From NCBI GenBank assembly GCA_017860075.1, contig JAFNAH010000007.1, forward strand, positions 1-12,925: DNA of 12,925 nt, in the 5' to 3' direction. The notes beneath the pieces were generated by a model, which ran no database searches, had not been told where the DNA came from, and saw nothing but the letters and a program-made list of their open reading frames with translations. Each line of letters begins with the position of its first letter. The stretch's first letter is position 1. The stretch comes from Acidobacteriota bacterium. GTDB taxonomy: Bacteria > Acidobacteriota > UBA6911. Below are positions 1 to 7,591 of this stretch, in pieces. Made by a program: the position numbers and the translations under genes.

Positions 1-7
1 CGGTCAT

Positions 8-62
8 GATTCCGGGTGCGGATACCGACTCTAATCCCGATTCCGAGCGCGAGATCGATGAC
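8..62. repeat. Imperfect hexanucleotide repeat tract (GATNCC-like), copy 1
   Basis: From base 21 the sequence runs in six-base steps: GATACC, GACTCT, AATCCC, GATTCC, GAGCGC, GAGATC, GATGAC. One further GATTCC lies at 8-13, out of phase by one base. The period is clear but degenerate. Translated in frame it would give a D-T-D-S-N-P-D-S type string. A similar tract in the opposite orientation lies at 7634-7675, and the two share GATACCGAC. The function is unknown. It could be an intergenic microsatellite-like repeat or the low-complexity end of an upstream gene that is cut off by the window. Confidence 0.5.
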
Positions 63-162
63 GCTTCGAGCTCGACCACGAAGCGCCTGTGGGCGTTTCC
101 GTAGCGGTGGAGCAGTTGATACACTCCCTGCCGAAGGTCGTCGATCCGGATCAGAAGGACCG

Positions 163-180
163 GGACAGGCGGTCCTGTCC
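163..180. repeat. Perfect short inverted repeat (hairpin) upstream of lipA
   Basis: GGACAGG (163-169) and CCTGTCC (174-180) are exact reverse complements separated by the four bases CGGT, giving a seven-pair hairpin. No T-tract follows, so an intrinsic terminator is unlikely. The shape is compatible with a REP-like intergenic palindrome or a structured lipA leader. No second copy was found in this window, so a dispersed family is not shown. Confidence 0.45.
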
Positions 181-212
181 GCGCCGGCGGGATCTGTGGT
201 AGAAATTCATTG

Positions 213-1112
213 ATGCGAAATCCGTCCAAACCCCTCGTGACAATCGATCCCGCGCGGCGGGGGCCACGCCCCTCCTGGCTCAAGGTAAGGATGCCGTCCG
301 GGGAGAACTACGTCCGGTTGCGGGGTTTGTTACGCCAGCACAGGCTTAATACGGTGTGTGAAGATGCCCGCTGCCCGAACATAGGGGAATGCTGGGGCGC
401 AGGTACGGCCACCGTCATGATACTCGGGGAGGTGTGCACAAGGGCCTGCAGGTTTTGCGCGGTCAAGACCGGTCGACCGCCTGCCACTGACCTTGACGAA
501 CCGCGCCGGGTCGCGGAAGCGATCAGGGAACTCAACATCCGCTATGTGGTGATCACCTCGGTCGACCGTGACGACCTGGACGACGGCGGAGCCTCTATTT
601 TTGCGGAAACGATACGCAGGACGCGGGCGGAAAGCGCCGCCGTCCGTATCGAAGTGCTCATACCGGATTTGCGGGGAAGCCTGCCGGCTCTCCGGCAGGT
701 GGTGGAGGCTGCCCCCGATGTACTGGCCCACAATATCGAAACGGTTTCGCGGCTCTACCCGGTGGCAAGAGCGGGGTCCCGGTATGCCAGGTCACTCGGG
801 CTTCTGCGCGATGCAAAGTCTTTCGGCCCCGGTATGGTGACCAAGTCCAGCCTCATGGTGGGATTGGGCGAACGCAATGAGGAGATTCGCGAATCGCTCG
901 GTGACCTGCGTTCCTGCGGCGTGGACATAGTCACGCTGGGCCAGTACCTGCAACCAACCCGGGAGCACCTTCCGGTCGAACGGTACTATTCCCCTGAAGA
1001 ATTTGCCGAACTCAGGGACTATGCCTTTTCGCTGGGATTCCGGCACGTGGAAGCGGGACCGCTTGTCCGGTCGTCCTACCATGCCGAGAAGCAGGCTGCG
1101 CTCCTGGTCTGA
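213..1112 (+). CDS. lipA: Lipoyl synthase
   Basis: LipA is a radical SAM enzyme that inserts two sulfur atoms into the octanoyl chain attached to lipoyl domains of 2-oxoacid dehydrogenases and the glycine cleavage H protein. The 299-residue product has the family's auxiliary cluster motif C-x4-C-x5-C (C49, C54, C60 in VCEDARCPNIGECW), the radical SAM motif C-x3-C-x2-C (C75, C79, C82 in CTRACRFC), and the C-terminal RSSYHAE, whose serine ligates the auxiliary cluster. Length is normal for the family. ATG at 213 was chosen over the adjacent in-frame TTG at 210; neither has a strong Shine-Dalgarno sequence. No lipB is visible upstream, although LipB supplies the octanoyl substrate in many bacteria. 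The family call is secure. Confidence 0.97.
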   Translation: MRNPSKPLVTIDPARRGPRPSWLKVRMPSGENYVRLRGLLRQHRLNTVCEDARCPNIGECWGAGTATVMILGEVCTRACRFCAVKTGRPPATDLDEPRRVAEAIRELNIRYVVITSVDRDDLDDGGASIFAETIRRTRAESAAVRIEVLIPDLRGSLPALRQVVEAAPDVLAHNIETVSRLYPVARAGSRYARSLGLLRDAKSFGPGMVTKSSLMVGLGERNEEIRESLGDLRSCGVDIVTLGQYLQPTREHLPVERYYSPEEFAELRDYAFSLGFRHVEAGPLVRSSYHAEKQAALLV

Positions 1113-1203
1113 AGGGCTTGCCAGGATCCTGATTCCGCAAAGGTCCTGCGTGTCCACCATCGGGGCATCAAACCATCTGTTGAGCGGAACGAACCCAATC
1201 CTG

Positions 1204-1212
1204 TGCTATGAT
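1204..1212 (+). promoter_or_regulatory. Possible extended -10 promoter for the nfeD operon
   Basis: TGCTATGAT matches the extended -10 pattern TGnTATAAT with one mismatch. A TTGAGC lies at 1180-1185, but its 21-base distance from the hexamer is too long for an ordinary -35, so activity would depend on the extended -10. Transcription would begin near 1219. That would exclude the ATG at 1208 and favour the ATG at 1229 as the nfeD start. Pattern match only. Confidence 0.3.
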
Positions 1213-1228
1213 CTCTTGTAATAACCAT

Positions 1229-2530
1229 ATGTCGAGACACTTACTATCAGTAATCCTGTGTGCCCTCGTGATGGCGATACCCCTGTCCGCATGGGCCGGC
1301 GGGGCGCGCGTGGACATCAACGGGGCGATCGATCCGATCACGTCGGAATTCCTGATTCGCAGCATCGATAGGGCCGAGGCTGAAAAGGCCGGATTTCTCC
1401 TCATCCGCCTCAACACTCCGGGAGGCTTTGCCTCGTCGATGGAGGACATTATCTCCCGGATGCTGGCGAGCAAGGTTCCAGTCATCGTCTATGTCGCGCC
1501 GGGCGGCGCGAAGGCGGCATCAGCCGGTTTCTTCATCCTGCTCGCCGCCGACGTGGCGGTTATGGCTCCCGGAACAAACACCGGTGCCGCACATCCTCTG
1601 ATGGCGATCGGTGGATTCCCGATTGACGGCGGCGAGGCCGGGAAAACTCTGACAGAGAAAGTAACGAGCAACGCCAAGGCGTTTCTGCGCAGCATCGCAA
1701 GCAAGCGGAACCGGAACATCGAAGAGGCCGAAAAGGGTGTGGTCGAGAGCAAGTCTTTCACCGATAACGAAGCCCTCGAGAAGCACCTTGTCGATTTTGT
1801 CGCGCGCGACGAGGCCGAGCTCCTGCAACGTCTTGAGGGATACAAGGTCCGGATGTTCTCGGGAGAGGAGAAGACGCTCAAGACCCTGGGAGAGCCGATC
1901 ACAGACTACGAGATGACGACGCGGGAGAAGTTCCTCTCGCTGATCTCTCAGCCCAACCTGGCCCTGCTCCTGGGGGTTGGAGGGCTGATCCTGCTGTACT
2001 TCGAATTCTCCAATCCAGGGTTCGTGGCTCCGGGCGTGATCGGCGGGATATGCCTTCTGCTCTCGATCCTGGGATTCTCTTTTCTGCCCATCAACTACGT
2101 TGGCGTCCTCCTGATCCTGCTTGCGATCGGGCTCTTCATCGCCGAGGTCAAGGTCCAGGGCTTTGGGATCCTCGGGTTCGGAGGGGTCGTGTCCATGGTC
2201 ATCGGTACCCTTATCCTCATAGATACGCCGGATCCTGCGGTGCGCATAGGTCTGGCCACGGCAATCGGCGTCTCACTGCCTTTCGCCGTTATATTTCTCA
2301 TATTGCTGGTAGCGCTCCTGAAGTCGATGTCCCAGAAAGTAGTTACCGGGGACAAGGGAATGGTCGGGCTTGTCGGCGTCGCGGACAGCGATGTTCACAA
2401 GGGCGGGCGTGTCAGGGTCCGCGGTGAGTACTGGGCTGCCCGTTCCGATGCGCTCATAAAAGCAGGCAGCACTGTCCGGGTAGTGGGCATCGAAAACCTG
2501 ACTCTCACGGTTGAGGCATTAAGCGAATAA
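1229..2530 (+). CDS. nfeD: NfeD family ClpP-class membrane serine protease
   Basis: This is the long form of NfeD: an exported ClpP-like protease domain, a membrane block and a C-terminal OB-fold. Numbered from 1229 (433 residues), a signal peptide covers about 1-23 (hydrophobic core [15 protein letters not shown], then SAWA). The protease domain covers about 25-200. A probable nucleophile S98 lies in KAASAGFF and a probable general base K150 in SNAKAFL, as in the Ser-Lys dyad known for archaeal PH1510. Four to five hydrophobic helices lie between about 240 and 365, and the OB-fold spans about 370-430. PH1510 is reported to cleave the C-terminal region of its partner stomatin, so the slipin 14 bases downstream is the expected partner. 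An upstream in-frame ATG at 1208 would add seven residues (MISCNNH). Neither start has a clear Shine-Dalgarno sequence; 1229 gives a more typical signal peptide. Confidence 0.93.
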   Translation: MSRHLLSVILCALVMAIPLSAWAGGARVDINGAIDPITSEFLIRSIDRAEAEKAGFLLIRLNTPGGFASSMEDIISRMLASKVPVIVYVAPGGAKAASAGFFILLAADVAVMAPGTNTGAAHPLMAIGGFPIDGGEAGKTLTEKVTSNAKAFLRSIASKRNRNIEEAEKGVVESKSFTDNEALEKHLVDFVARDEAELLQRLEGYKVRMFSGEEKTLKTLGEPITDYEMTTREKFLSLISQPNLALLLGVGGLILLYFEFSNPGFVAPGVIGGICLLLSILGFSFLPINYVGVLLILLAIGLFIAEVKVQGFGILGFGGVVSMVIGTLILIDTPDPAVRIGLATAIGVSLPFAVIFLILLVALLKSMSQKVVTGDKGMVGLVGVADSDVHKGGRVRVRGEYWAARSDALIKAGSTVRVVGIENLTLTVEALSE

Positions 2531-2544
2531 CGCGGAGGATCACT

Positions 2545-3303
2545 ATGGAAGGAGCGAATGTACCGTTGCTGTTCGGGGTGGCGATCGTGATCCTGTACTG
2601 CTGGAGCACGATCAATATCCTGCGCGAGTACGAGCGAGGCGTGGTATTCCGCCTGGGGCGGTTGCTGCCTGAGGCCAAGGGGCCGGGACTCGTGTTTATC
2701 TGGTGGCCCGTGTACAAGATGGTCCGCGTCAGCCTCCGGACGATCACGCTGGAAGTGCCCCCGCAGGACATCATCAGCAGGGACAACGTCTCGGTGAAGG
2801 TCAACGCAATCGTCTACTTTCGAGTCATGAACGCGCCGCGGGCCATAGTGGAGGTCGAGAACTACCTTTATGCGACCTCTCAGCTTGCCCAGACGACGCT
2901 GCGGAGTGTACTTGGAGAGGTCGAACTGGATGATCTGCTCAGCCGCCGCGAAAAGCTTAACGTGAAACTCCAGGAGATCCTCGACCAGCACACGGTCGCC
3001 TGGGGGATCAAGGTCAGCCTGGTCGAGGTTAAGCAGGTTGACCTGCCTCAGGAGATGCAGCGCGCCATGGCCAAGCAGGCAGAGGCCGAGCGCGAGAAGA
3101 GGGCCAAGATCATCCATGCCGACGGCGAATTCCAGGCGGCCGCAAAGCTGGCGGAGGCCGCTTCGGTGATCGGTCGCGAGCCGATGGCTCTTCAATTGCG
3201 CTACCTTCAGACACTGACGGAGATCGGGGTCGAGAAGAACACGACGGTAGTCTTCCCGGTTCCGATCGACATCATCCGTGAATGGATGGGTCCGAGGTCC
3301 TAG
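2545..3303 (+). CDS. Slipin (SPFH/band 7/stomatin family protein)
   Basis: Slipins are single-helix membrane proteins that oligomerise into ring-like scaffolds and associate with NfeD proteases in membrane quality control. The 252-residue product has one N-terminal hydrophobic helix (about 5-22), then an SPFH domain (about 27-165) that begins [17 protein letters not shown] and includes [22 protein letters not shown] charged coiled-coil stretch rich in A, E and K follows (about 165-205, [16 protein letters not shown]). The C-terminus, about 210-250, is the conserved [14 protein letters not shown] region of slipins. GGAGG at 2534-2538 sits six bases before the ATG, so the start is well supported. 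It lies 14 bases after nfeD, the conserved NfeD-slipin pairing. The family call is firm; the physiological role here is inferred. Confidence 0.95.
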   Translation: MEGANVPLLFGVAIVILYCWSTINILREYERGVVFRLGRLLPEAKGPGLVFIWWPVYKMVRVSLRTITLEVPPQDIISRDNVSVKVNAIVYFRVMNAPRAIVEVENYLYATSQLAQTTLRSVLGEVELDDLLSRREKLNVKLQEILDQHTVAWGIKVSLVEVKQVDLPQEMQRAMAKQAEAEREKRAKIIHADGEFQAAAKLAEAASVIGREPMALQLRYLQTLTEIGVEKNTTVVFPVPIDIIREWMGPRS

Positions 3304-3434
3304 TCCCGGACTCACCCCGGCCGGAGATTGGAGGGCGGCAGCATCACCGGCAGATCGCTGCTCGCCAGGGGAATCCAGCCCGAGGATGAGGCGCGCCGAT
3401 CCAAACTCAAACGCTCTTGCGACAGGAGGGGCCA

Positions 3435-4088
3435 ATGGAACGATATCCGGCTCAGCCCGGTTACGAGCTGGTTCTTGATGCCCGTCGTCTCATCATTGCG
3501 TGTGCACTCGTAATATTCGTTTGCGGGGTCTTTTTTGTTCTCGGGTTCGTCGAAGGCAAGCGCCAGATCCTCGAAGCGACGTTGACCGAACGGGGCACTC
3601 CCTCCGCAGCCGCCACCGAGCCCGCCATCCCCAGGACGGAGCAGGGGACGATCCCGTCGCCGAGTGCGGCGACGGGAACTGACGCAGCCAAACCGGCGAC
3701 GGATCAACAGACCTGGTACGACAAGGTGAACGCCCCCGGGCGGCAAGCAAGACCGCAGACACAGGCAGACGCCTCGTCAAAGCCCGTCAGCGCGACCGCG
3801 GCGGCGCCGGCCCGGCCCGGCGCCGGGCCGACGGTCGCCGCGGCCAAGCCGGGAGGAGCCACATTCTACTCATGCCAGGTGGGGGCATTCCGTCAGCAGA
3901 AGGAGGCGCAGACCAAGGCCGACGAACTGAAGGGCAGGGGGTATGATCCGATGGTAGATCCGCCCGCATCGGCCGGAGGGCTATACCTCCTCAAAGTGGG
4001 GCGCTATGGCACGCGCGCGGAAGCCGTCGCGATGCAGACCCGTTTGAAGAAGGCCGGATACAACTGCTTCATCAAGACCACCCGCTGA
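3435..4088 (+). CDS. SPOR domain-containing membrane protein
   Basis: SPOR domains bind denuded glycan strands of septal peptidoglycan, so this protein is probably a cell-division or envelope factor facing the periplasm. The 217-residue product has a short cytoplasmic start, one transmembrane helix (about 18-39, LIIACALVIFVCGVFFVLGF), and a long linker rich in Ala, Pro, Thr and Gln (about 50-142). A C-terminal SPOR domain covers about 143-215, with YSCQVGAFRQQKEAQTKADEL and the typical second half YLLKVGRYGTRAEAVAMQTRLKKAG. The ATG at 3435 is preceded by AGGAGG (3424-3429), which makes it preferable to the in-frame TTG at 3417. Its TGA overlaps the lnt ATG by one base. The domain arrangement resembles FtsN/DedD-type proteins, but specific orthology cannot be claimed. 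Confidence 0.9.
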   Translation: MERYPAQPGYELVLDARRLIIACALVIFVCGVFFVLGFVEGKRQILEATLTERGTPSAAATEPAIPRTEQGTIPSPSAATGTDAAKPATDQQTWYDKVNAPGRQARPQTQADASSKPVSATAAAPARPGAGPTVAAAKPGGATFYSCQVGAFRQQKEAQTKADELKGRGYDPMVDPPASAGGLYLLKVGRYGTRAEAVAMQTRLKKAGYNCFIKTTR

Positions 4089-4090
4089 TG
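4086..4090 (+). promoter_or_regulatory. Overlapping stop/start TGATG between the SPOR gene and lnt
   Basis: The SPOR gene stop TGA (4086-4088) and the lnt start ATG (4088-4090) share the A. No strong Shine-Dalgarno sequence precedes lnt, so terminating ribosomes probably re-initiate here and the two proteins are translationally coupled. Confidence 0.6.
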
Positions 4091-5641
4091 CCGGTGCGCG
4101 CCATTGACCTGAAGCTGCTCATGCTGCCGGCGCTCAGCGGGCTGCTTGGCTTTGCCTCGCTTCCAGCCGTGGGGCAGGCATACCTCGCCTGGATCGCACA
4201 GGTTCCCCTGATTCTTTTTGTCCTCCGTTCGCAAAGCGGTCGGCAGGCCTTCTTCGGGGGAGTTGTTGCAGGATTCGTCCAGTCTTCGCTCCTGCTAGCC
4301 TGGATCCCCGCGGTGCTGGTTCACTACGGCAACCTACCCGCCGTTCTTGCATGGTTTCTCTTCGTCCTCCTCATGATTGCGCTGGCGCTCTACCCGGGCC
4401 TTGCATGTGCGGTAACAGGCGTTTCGGTGCGGCGGGCGGGCAGGGTACTGGTGCTGTTCTTCCCCTTTGTCTGGGTGACTACGGAATTACTTCGAAGCTA
4501 CACTCCGTTCGGCGGCTTCCCGTGGATGCTGGCCGGCTACTCCCAGACGGACAACCTGCGTGTCATCCAGATTTCCGACGTGACAGGGGTCTACGGGATC
4601 TCGTTCGTCATACTTTGCTGCAACGTGGGAATCGCGTGGCTGATCGACAGGGGAGCCCGGTACGCGCGCAACTACCTTCCGGCTCTTGGCGCGGCCGGCC
4701 TGCTGGCCGTGTGCCTGGCTTACGGGGATCAGTCAATTCGTCGCTGGGAAGGGTTCGCACCGCGTCATACCGCCGCTCTGCTGCAGGGTAATATTTCTGC
4801 AGACGATCCCGACAACGCCATGCGATACAAGTTCGGGAAGGGCTATTCGGTCATGGCGGCCGGGATCAAGGACCCCGGCTTGGATCTGCTGGTACTTCCC
4901 GAGTCGCCTGCTCCCATGTCCTTTCAATCCGACGCGGAGTATCGTCAACTGCTGCAGGATCTGGCGCACCGCTATCAGCTGGGCATCGTCTTCAGCAACG
5001 TAGCCTTCTCGGAGACTCCCGGCGACCAGCGCTACTTCAACAGCGCGTACTTCCTCGGCCAGGATGGAAGTCTGCGCGGCCGGTACGACAAGATCCACCT
5101 CGTTCCGTTCGGCGAATATGTGCCGCTCAAGTCGATGTTCTTCTTCATGCAGAGCATCACGCAGGAGGTGAGCGACTTCAGTCCCGGAAGCGGGTTTCTC
5201 GTCGTGGATACTCCGGTGGGCAGAATGAGCGCCATCATCTGCTTCGAAGCTGTATTCCCGGAATTGACCCGCAAGTTCGCGGCGCGCGGCAGCCAGCTCA
5301 TCATCAACCTGACCAACGACGGGTGGTACGGCGACAGCGCGGCCCCTTACCAGCATCTCGCGATGGCCAGGTGGAGAGCGGTGGAAAACCGCAGGTACCT
5401 GTTGCGGGCGGCCAACTCCGGCATTTCGGCGATAGTCGACCCCTCCGGGAAGGTGTTGACCTCCACCCGCCTGCTCCACCAAGATACTTGCCTTGGCCGC
5501 TTCGACTTCATTTCCTGCCAGAGCTTCTATACCCGCCGCGGTGATTTGGCCGCCGCCCTGTGTGCTATTATTTGCTGTCTGACACTGGCCTGGTCCTGCA
5601 TACGAAGCAGATTGTCAGTGGGCAGGCGAGGCCCCGGCTAG
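4088..5641 (+). CDS. lnt: Apolipoprotein N-acyltransferase
   Basis: Lnt is an inner-membrane enzyme that transfers an acyl chain from phospholipid to the N-terminal cysteine of lipoproteins, the last step of lipoprotein maturation. The 517-residue product has several hydrophobic helices in the first 210 residues, then a periplasmic nitrilase-like (carbon-nitrogen hydrolase) domain and a final hydrophobic helix near 490-505. The catalytic Glu-Lys-Cys triad is visible: E272 in LLVLPESPAPM, K335 in GRYDKIHLVPFGEYVP and C385 in AIICFEAVFPE. These nearly match the E. coli positions 267, 335 and 387. The downstream NLTNDGWYGDSAAPYQH block is also typical. Full length and apparently intact. It starts inside the SPOR gene's stop codon and lies 82 bases before prfB. 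Confidence 0.97.
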   Translation: MPVRAIDLKLLMLPALSGLLGFASLPAVGQAYLAWIAQVPLILFVLRSQSGRQAFFGGVVAGFVQSSLLLAWIPAVLVHYGNLPAVLAWFLFVLLMIALALYPGLACAVTGVSVRRAGRVLVLFFPFVWVTTELLRSYTPFGGFPWMLAGYSQTDNLRVIQISDVTGVYGISFVILCCNVGIAWLIDRGARYARNYLPALGAAGLLAVCLAYGDQSIRRWEGFAPRHTAALLQGNISADDPDNAMRYKFGKGYSVMAAGIKDPGLDLLVLPESPAPMSFQSDAEYRQLLQDLAHRYQLGIVFSNVAFSETPGDQRYFNSAYFLGQDGSLRGRYDKIHLVPFGEYVPLKSMFFFMQSITQEVSDFSPGSGFLVVDTPVGRMSAIICFEAVFPELTRKFAARGSQLIINLTNDGWYGDSAAPYQHLAMARWRAVENRRYLLRAANSGISAIVDPSGKVLTSTRLLHQDTCLGRFDFISCQSFYTRRGDLAAALCAIICCLTLAWSCIRSRLSVGRRGPG

Positions 5642-5668
5642 TCCGGACGCGGCGACCTTAGGGGTGGC

Positions 5669-5702
5669 GTGACGGTCCGGTCTGCCCGGGTACAACTATA
5701 AC
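5669..5702 (+). promoter_or_regulatory. Weak candidate promoter upstream of prfB
   Basis: GTGACG at 5669-5674 and TACAAC at 5691-5696 are spaced by 16 bases, each matching four of six consensus positions. A better -10 hexamer, TATAAC at 5697-5702, lies at too long a spacing. The 82-base gap between lnt and prfB is also longer than other gaps in this run, so an internal promoter is plausible but unproven. Confidence 0.2.
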
Positions 5703-5723
5703 TGTGTTTCACGGAGCAATGTG

Positions 5724-6840
5724 ATGTTAGACGAATTGCGCGAAAGAGTGGCGGCCGTCGAGGAAAAAGTAGGGCAGGTACGAGGTTATCTTTGATGGAG
5801 CCCGAAAGCGCGCCGGTCTCCAGAAGCTTGAACAGAAGATCGCCGAACCGGGCTTCTGGGATCGCATGGAGGAAGCTCAGGCGACACTCCAGGAACGGCA
5901 TCGCCTCGAGCAGGACATAGATCTGGATGACAGGCTCGCGCGCGAGAGCGCTGATCTGCGCGCGCTGCTGGAGCTGGCGACAGAGGGGGAGGATGTTCTC
6001 GAGGACCTGAAGAAGGAAGTCGAGAGGCTCGAGACGGAAGCACAGCATACCGAGATCCGGATGCTGCTTTCCGGCGAGCATGACGGCGCGAACGCGATCG
6101 TGACCATCCACCCCGGCGCGGGCGGGACGGAGTCCCAGGACTGGGCCGAAATGCTCGTCCGCATGTATATCCGATGGTGCGAGCGGTCCGGTTATGCCAC
6201 CGAGATGCTCGACTACCAGTACGGGGAGGAAGCAGGTATCAAGTCGGCGACCTTCATCGTCAAGGGTGACTTCGCCTACGGTTACCTGGCATGCGAAAGC
6301 GGAGTTCATCGCCTGGTTCGGATTTCCCCGTTCGACTCCGCCGCGCGGCGGCACACCAGTTTCGCATCCGTCTTTGTCTACCCGGAAATAGATGAAAAGA
6401 TCGACATTCAGATCGACGAGAAGGATCTGCGGATAGACACCTTCTGTTCCTCCGGCCCGGGTGGGCAATCCGTCAACACCACCTACTCAGCTGTCCGCAT
6501 CACCCACATTCCAACCGGCATCGTAGCCTCGTGTCAGAACGAACGTTCCCAGATCAGGAACCGGGACATGGCTCGCAAGATACTGCGCGCGAGGCTTTAC
6601 GAGCTCGAGATGGAAAAGAAGCGCAAGGAACTCCAGGCCGTTGAAGATTCGAAGCTCGACATCGCCTGGGGAAGCCAGATTCGGTCTTACGTCCTCCATC
6701 CGTACCGCATGGTAAAAGACCACCGAACCAAGTACGAAACCTCCAACACGGATCGGGTTCTGGACGGGGACATAGAAGACTTCATCTACCAGTTCATGGT
6801 TTTTCGCGGCACGAAGAAACGCGTGGCCGCTGCCGGGTAG
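5724..6840 (+). CDS. prfB: Peptide chain release factor 2 (programmed +1 frameshift)
   Basis: RF2 recognises UGA and UAA stop codons in the ribosomal A site and triggers peptide release. Translation starts at ATG 5724 (GGAG at 5713-5716) and reads MLDELRERVAAVEEKVGQVRGYL to an in-frame TGA at 5793-5795. After a +1 shift over T5793 it continues as DGARKRAGLQKLEQ and onward to TAG 6838-6840, giving about 371 residues against 365 in E. coli. The junction RGYL-D matches the E. coli protein. The class-specific SPF tripeptide for stop recognition is at residues 201-203 and the catalytic GGQ at 246-248 (SSGPGGQSVNT). An ORF opening at ATG 5866 would lose about 47 N-terminal residues and should not be taken as the gene start. 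Both recognition and catalytic motifs are intact. Confidence 0.97.
5782..5796 (+). promoter_or_regulatory. RF2 autoregulatory +1 frameshift site
   Basis: The signal is GAGGT (5782-5786, internal Shine-Dalgarno-like), a three-base spacer TAT, then CTT TGA (5790-5795). This is the same spacing as in E. coli prfB, where AGGGGG-UAU-CUU-UGA is used. When RF2 is scarce the ribosome pauses at UGA, the CTT-reading tRNA slips one base onto TTT, and full-length RF2 is made. When RF2 is abundant, the 23-residue peptide is released. The mechanism is established for the family; operation here is inferred from the conserved elements. Confidence 0.93.
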
Positions 6841-6843
6841 CGG

Positions 6844-7587
6844 ATGCCAGATATGACCGAGCAGTCAGGTGGCCCGCCGGGTCTGAGGGAACAGGCTGCC
6901 TATTTCAGGCATGGCGGCCTGTCGCGGCGCGAGAGGTTGAACCGGTACCGTGTTCTGCTGTACCGGGTCTACTTTGGATTGCTGCTGTTTGTGGTCCTGG
7001 TGGGGCTTCCCGTGGTCGGCATCCCTTCCTTGCGCCACCGTCTCGCGACCCGCGTCACGATGCTGAAGGGAGCGTGGTCGGGGGCCGGCAGATCGGCGGT
7101 TCCGCCGATCTTGGCGAAGGTTGGCGAGAACACGGAAGCGTTCCCGAAGGAATACGAAATACCGCTGCAGACCTGGGGCAAAGGGCCGGGCACGTTCGAG
7201 ATCGGCACGCCTGTCTTCCGAGCCGGCGGACAGGCAGGCGCCGCGCAGGAAACACCCAAGCCGCAGGCCGAGGAGGCCTCAGCGCAGGCAGAGTCGGACG
7301 CGGGCGAGGCCACCGTCACATATCAGCAGGGCGACACGGAGCGCAAAGCGTACGAGATCGTGCTGAAATCGAGCGAGTCCGTGGCAGGCCTGGTGCAGGG
7401 GAAAGATCCATCACTGCGATTCGTCAAGTGGGCGGCTGCCAGGCGGGATGAAGATACATACTGGGTCGACCTGACGTTCAAGTCGGGTTCAAACGGAGCG
7501 GAGGCTCATTATATCTGGCAGGTGACGCTTTCTTCCGGGCGTGTGACGCCACTCAGTGCCCGGGCAAGGGCGCTCGTCGAACAGTAG
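6844..7587 (+). CDS. Uncharacterised single-pass membrane protein
   Basis: I do not recognise this 247-residue protein. It has a basic, Arg-rich cytoplasmic start (about 20-36), one strong transmembrane helix (about 38-60, VLLYRVYFGLLLFVVLVGLPVVGI), a spacer, and an Ala/Gln/Glu-rich linker (about 128-160). The C-terminal part (about 155-245) alternates hydrophobic and polar residues and looks beta-rich (KAYEIVLKSSESVAG, TYWVDLTFKSG, HYIWQVTLSSGRVTPL). The C-terminal domain probably lies in the periplasm by the positive-inside rule. It begins three bases after the prfB stop, so it is likely co-transcribed; an alternative start is the in-frame ATG at 6853. The initiation region has no clear Shine-Dalgarno sequence. 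Its position between prfB and the lpt genes hints at an envelope role, which is only context. Confidence 0.8.
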   Translation: MPDMTEQSGGPPGLREQAAYFRHGGLSRRERLNRYRVLLYRVYFGLLLFVVLVGLPVVGIPSLRHRLATRVTMLKGAWSGAGRSAVPPILAKVGENTEAFPKEYEIPLQTWGKGPGTFEIGTPVFRAGGQAGAAQETPKPQAEEASAQAESDAGEATVTYQQGDTERKAYEIVLKSSESVAGLVQGKDPSLRFVKWAAARRDEDTYWVDLTFKSGSNGAEAHYIWQVTLSSGRVTPLSARARALVEQ

Positions 7588-7591
7588 CGCG

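Larger units (their letters stand above)
1..212. other. Non-coding leader region upstream of lipA, rich in inverted repeats
   Basis: No reading frame here looks like a protein I recognise. The window may begin in the tail of an upstream gene: the frame starting at base 3 stays open to a TAG at 102-104 and would encode an Asp/Ser-rich tail, but this is driven by the hexanucleotide tract at 8-62. Self-complementary stretches follow in series: CGCTTCG/CGAAGCG at 62-68 and 79-85, the palindrome GATCCGGATC at 143-152, and GGACAGG/CCTGTCC at 163-169 and 174-180. No T-run follows any of them, so they do not read as intrinsic terminators. No good -35/-10 pair is visible for lipA. Confidence 0.5.

Noticed and set aside
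1..9. CGGTCATGA at the window start also occurs as its complement at 7602-7610 near the second tract
   Set aside because: It contains the short palindrome TCATGA and lies on a different side of the tract when the two copies are aligned in the same orientation, so shared ancestry is not supported.
62..202. Frame without ATG reading FELDHEAPVGVSVAVEQLIHSL as a possible tail of an upstream gene
   Set aside because: The frame is closed by TGA at 59-61, so it cannot be the continuation of an upstream gene without a frameshift, and I do not recognise the peptide.
16..213. 65-codon + strand frame before lipA
   Set aside because: Arg/Ser-rich composition, no recognisable motif and no Shine-Dalgarno sequence. 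It runs through the hexanucleotide tract and inverted repeats, so it is probably chance.
2395..3435. 346-codon minus-strand frame opposite the slipin gene
   Set aside because: It is a mirror of the high-GC codon pattern of nfeD/slipin; the + strand genes have clear family motifs and a good ribosome-binding site, while the minus product is His/Arg/Asp-rich with no motif.
5638..6468. 276-codon minus-strand frame opposite prfB
   Set aside because: It lies antisense to the conserved RF2 coding sequence and shows no family motif.
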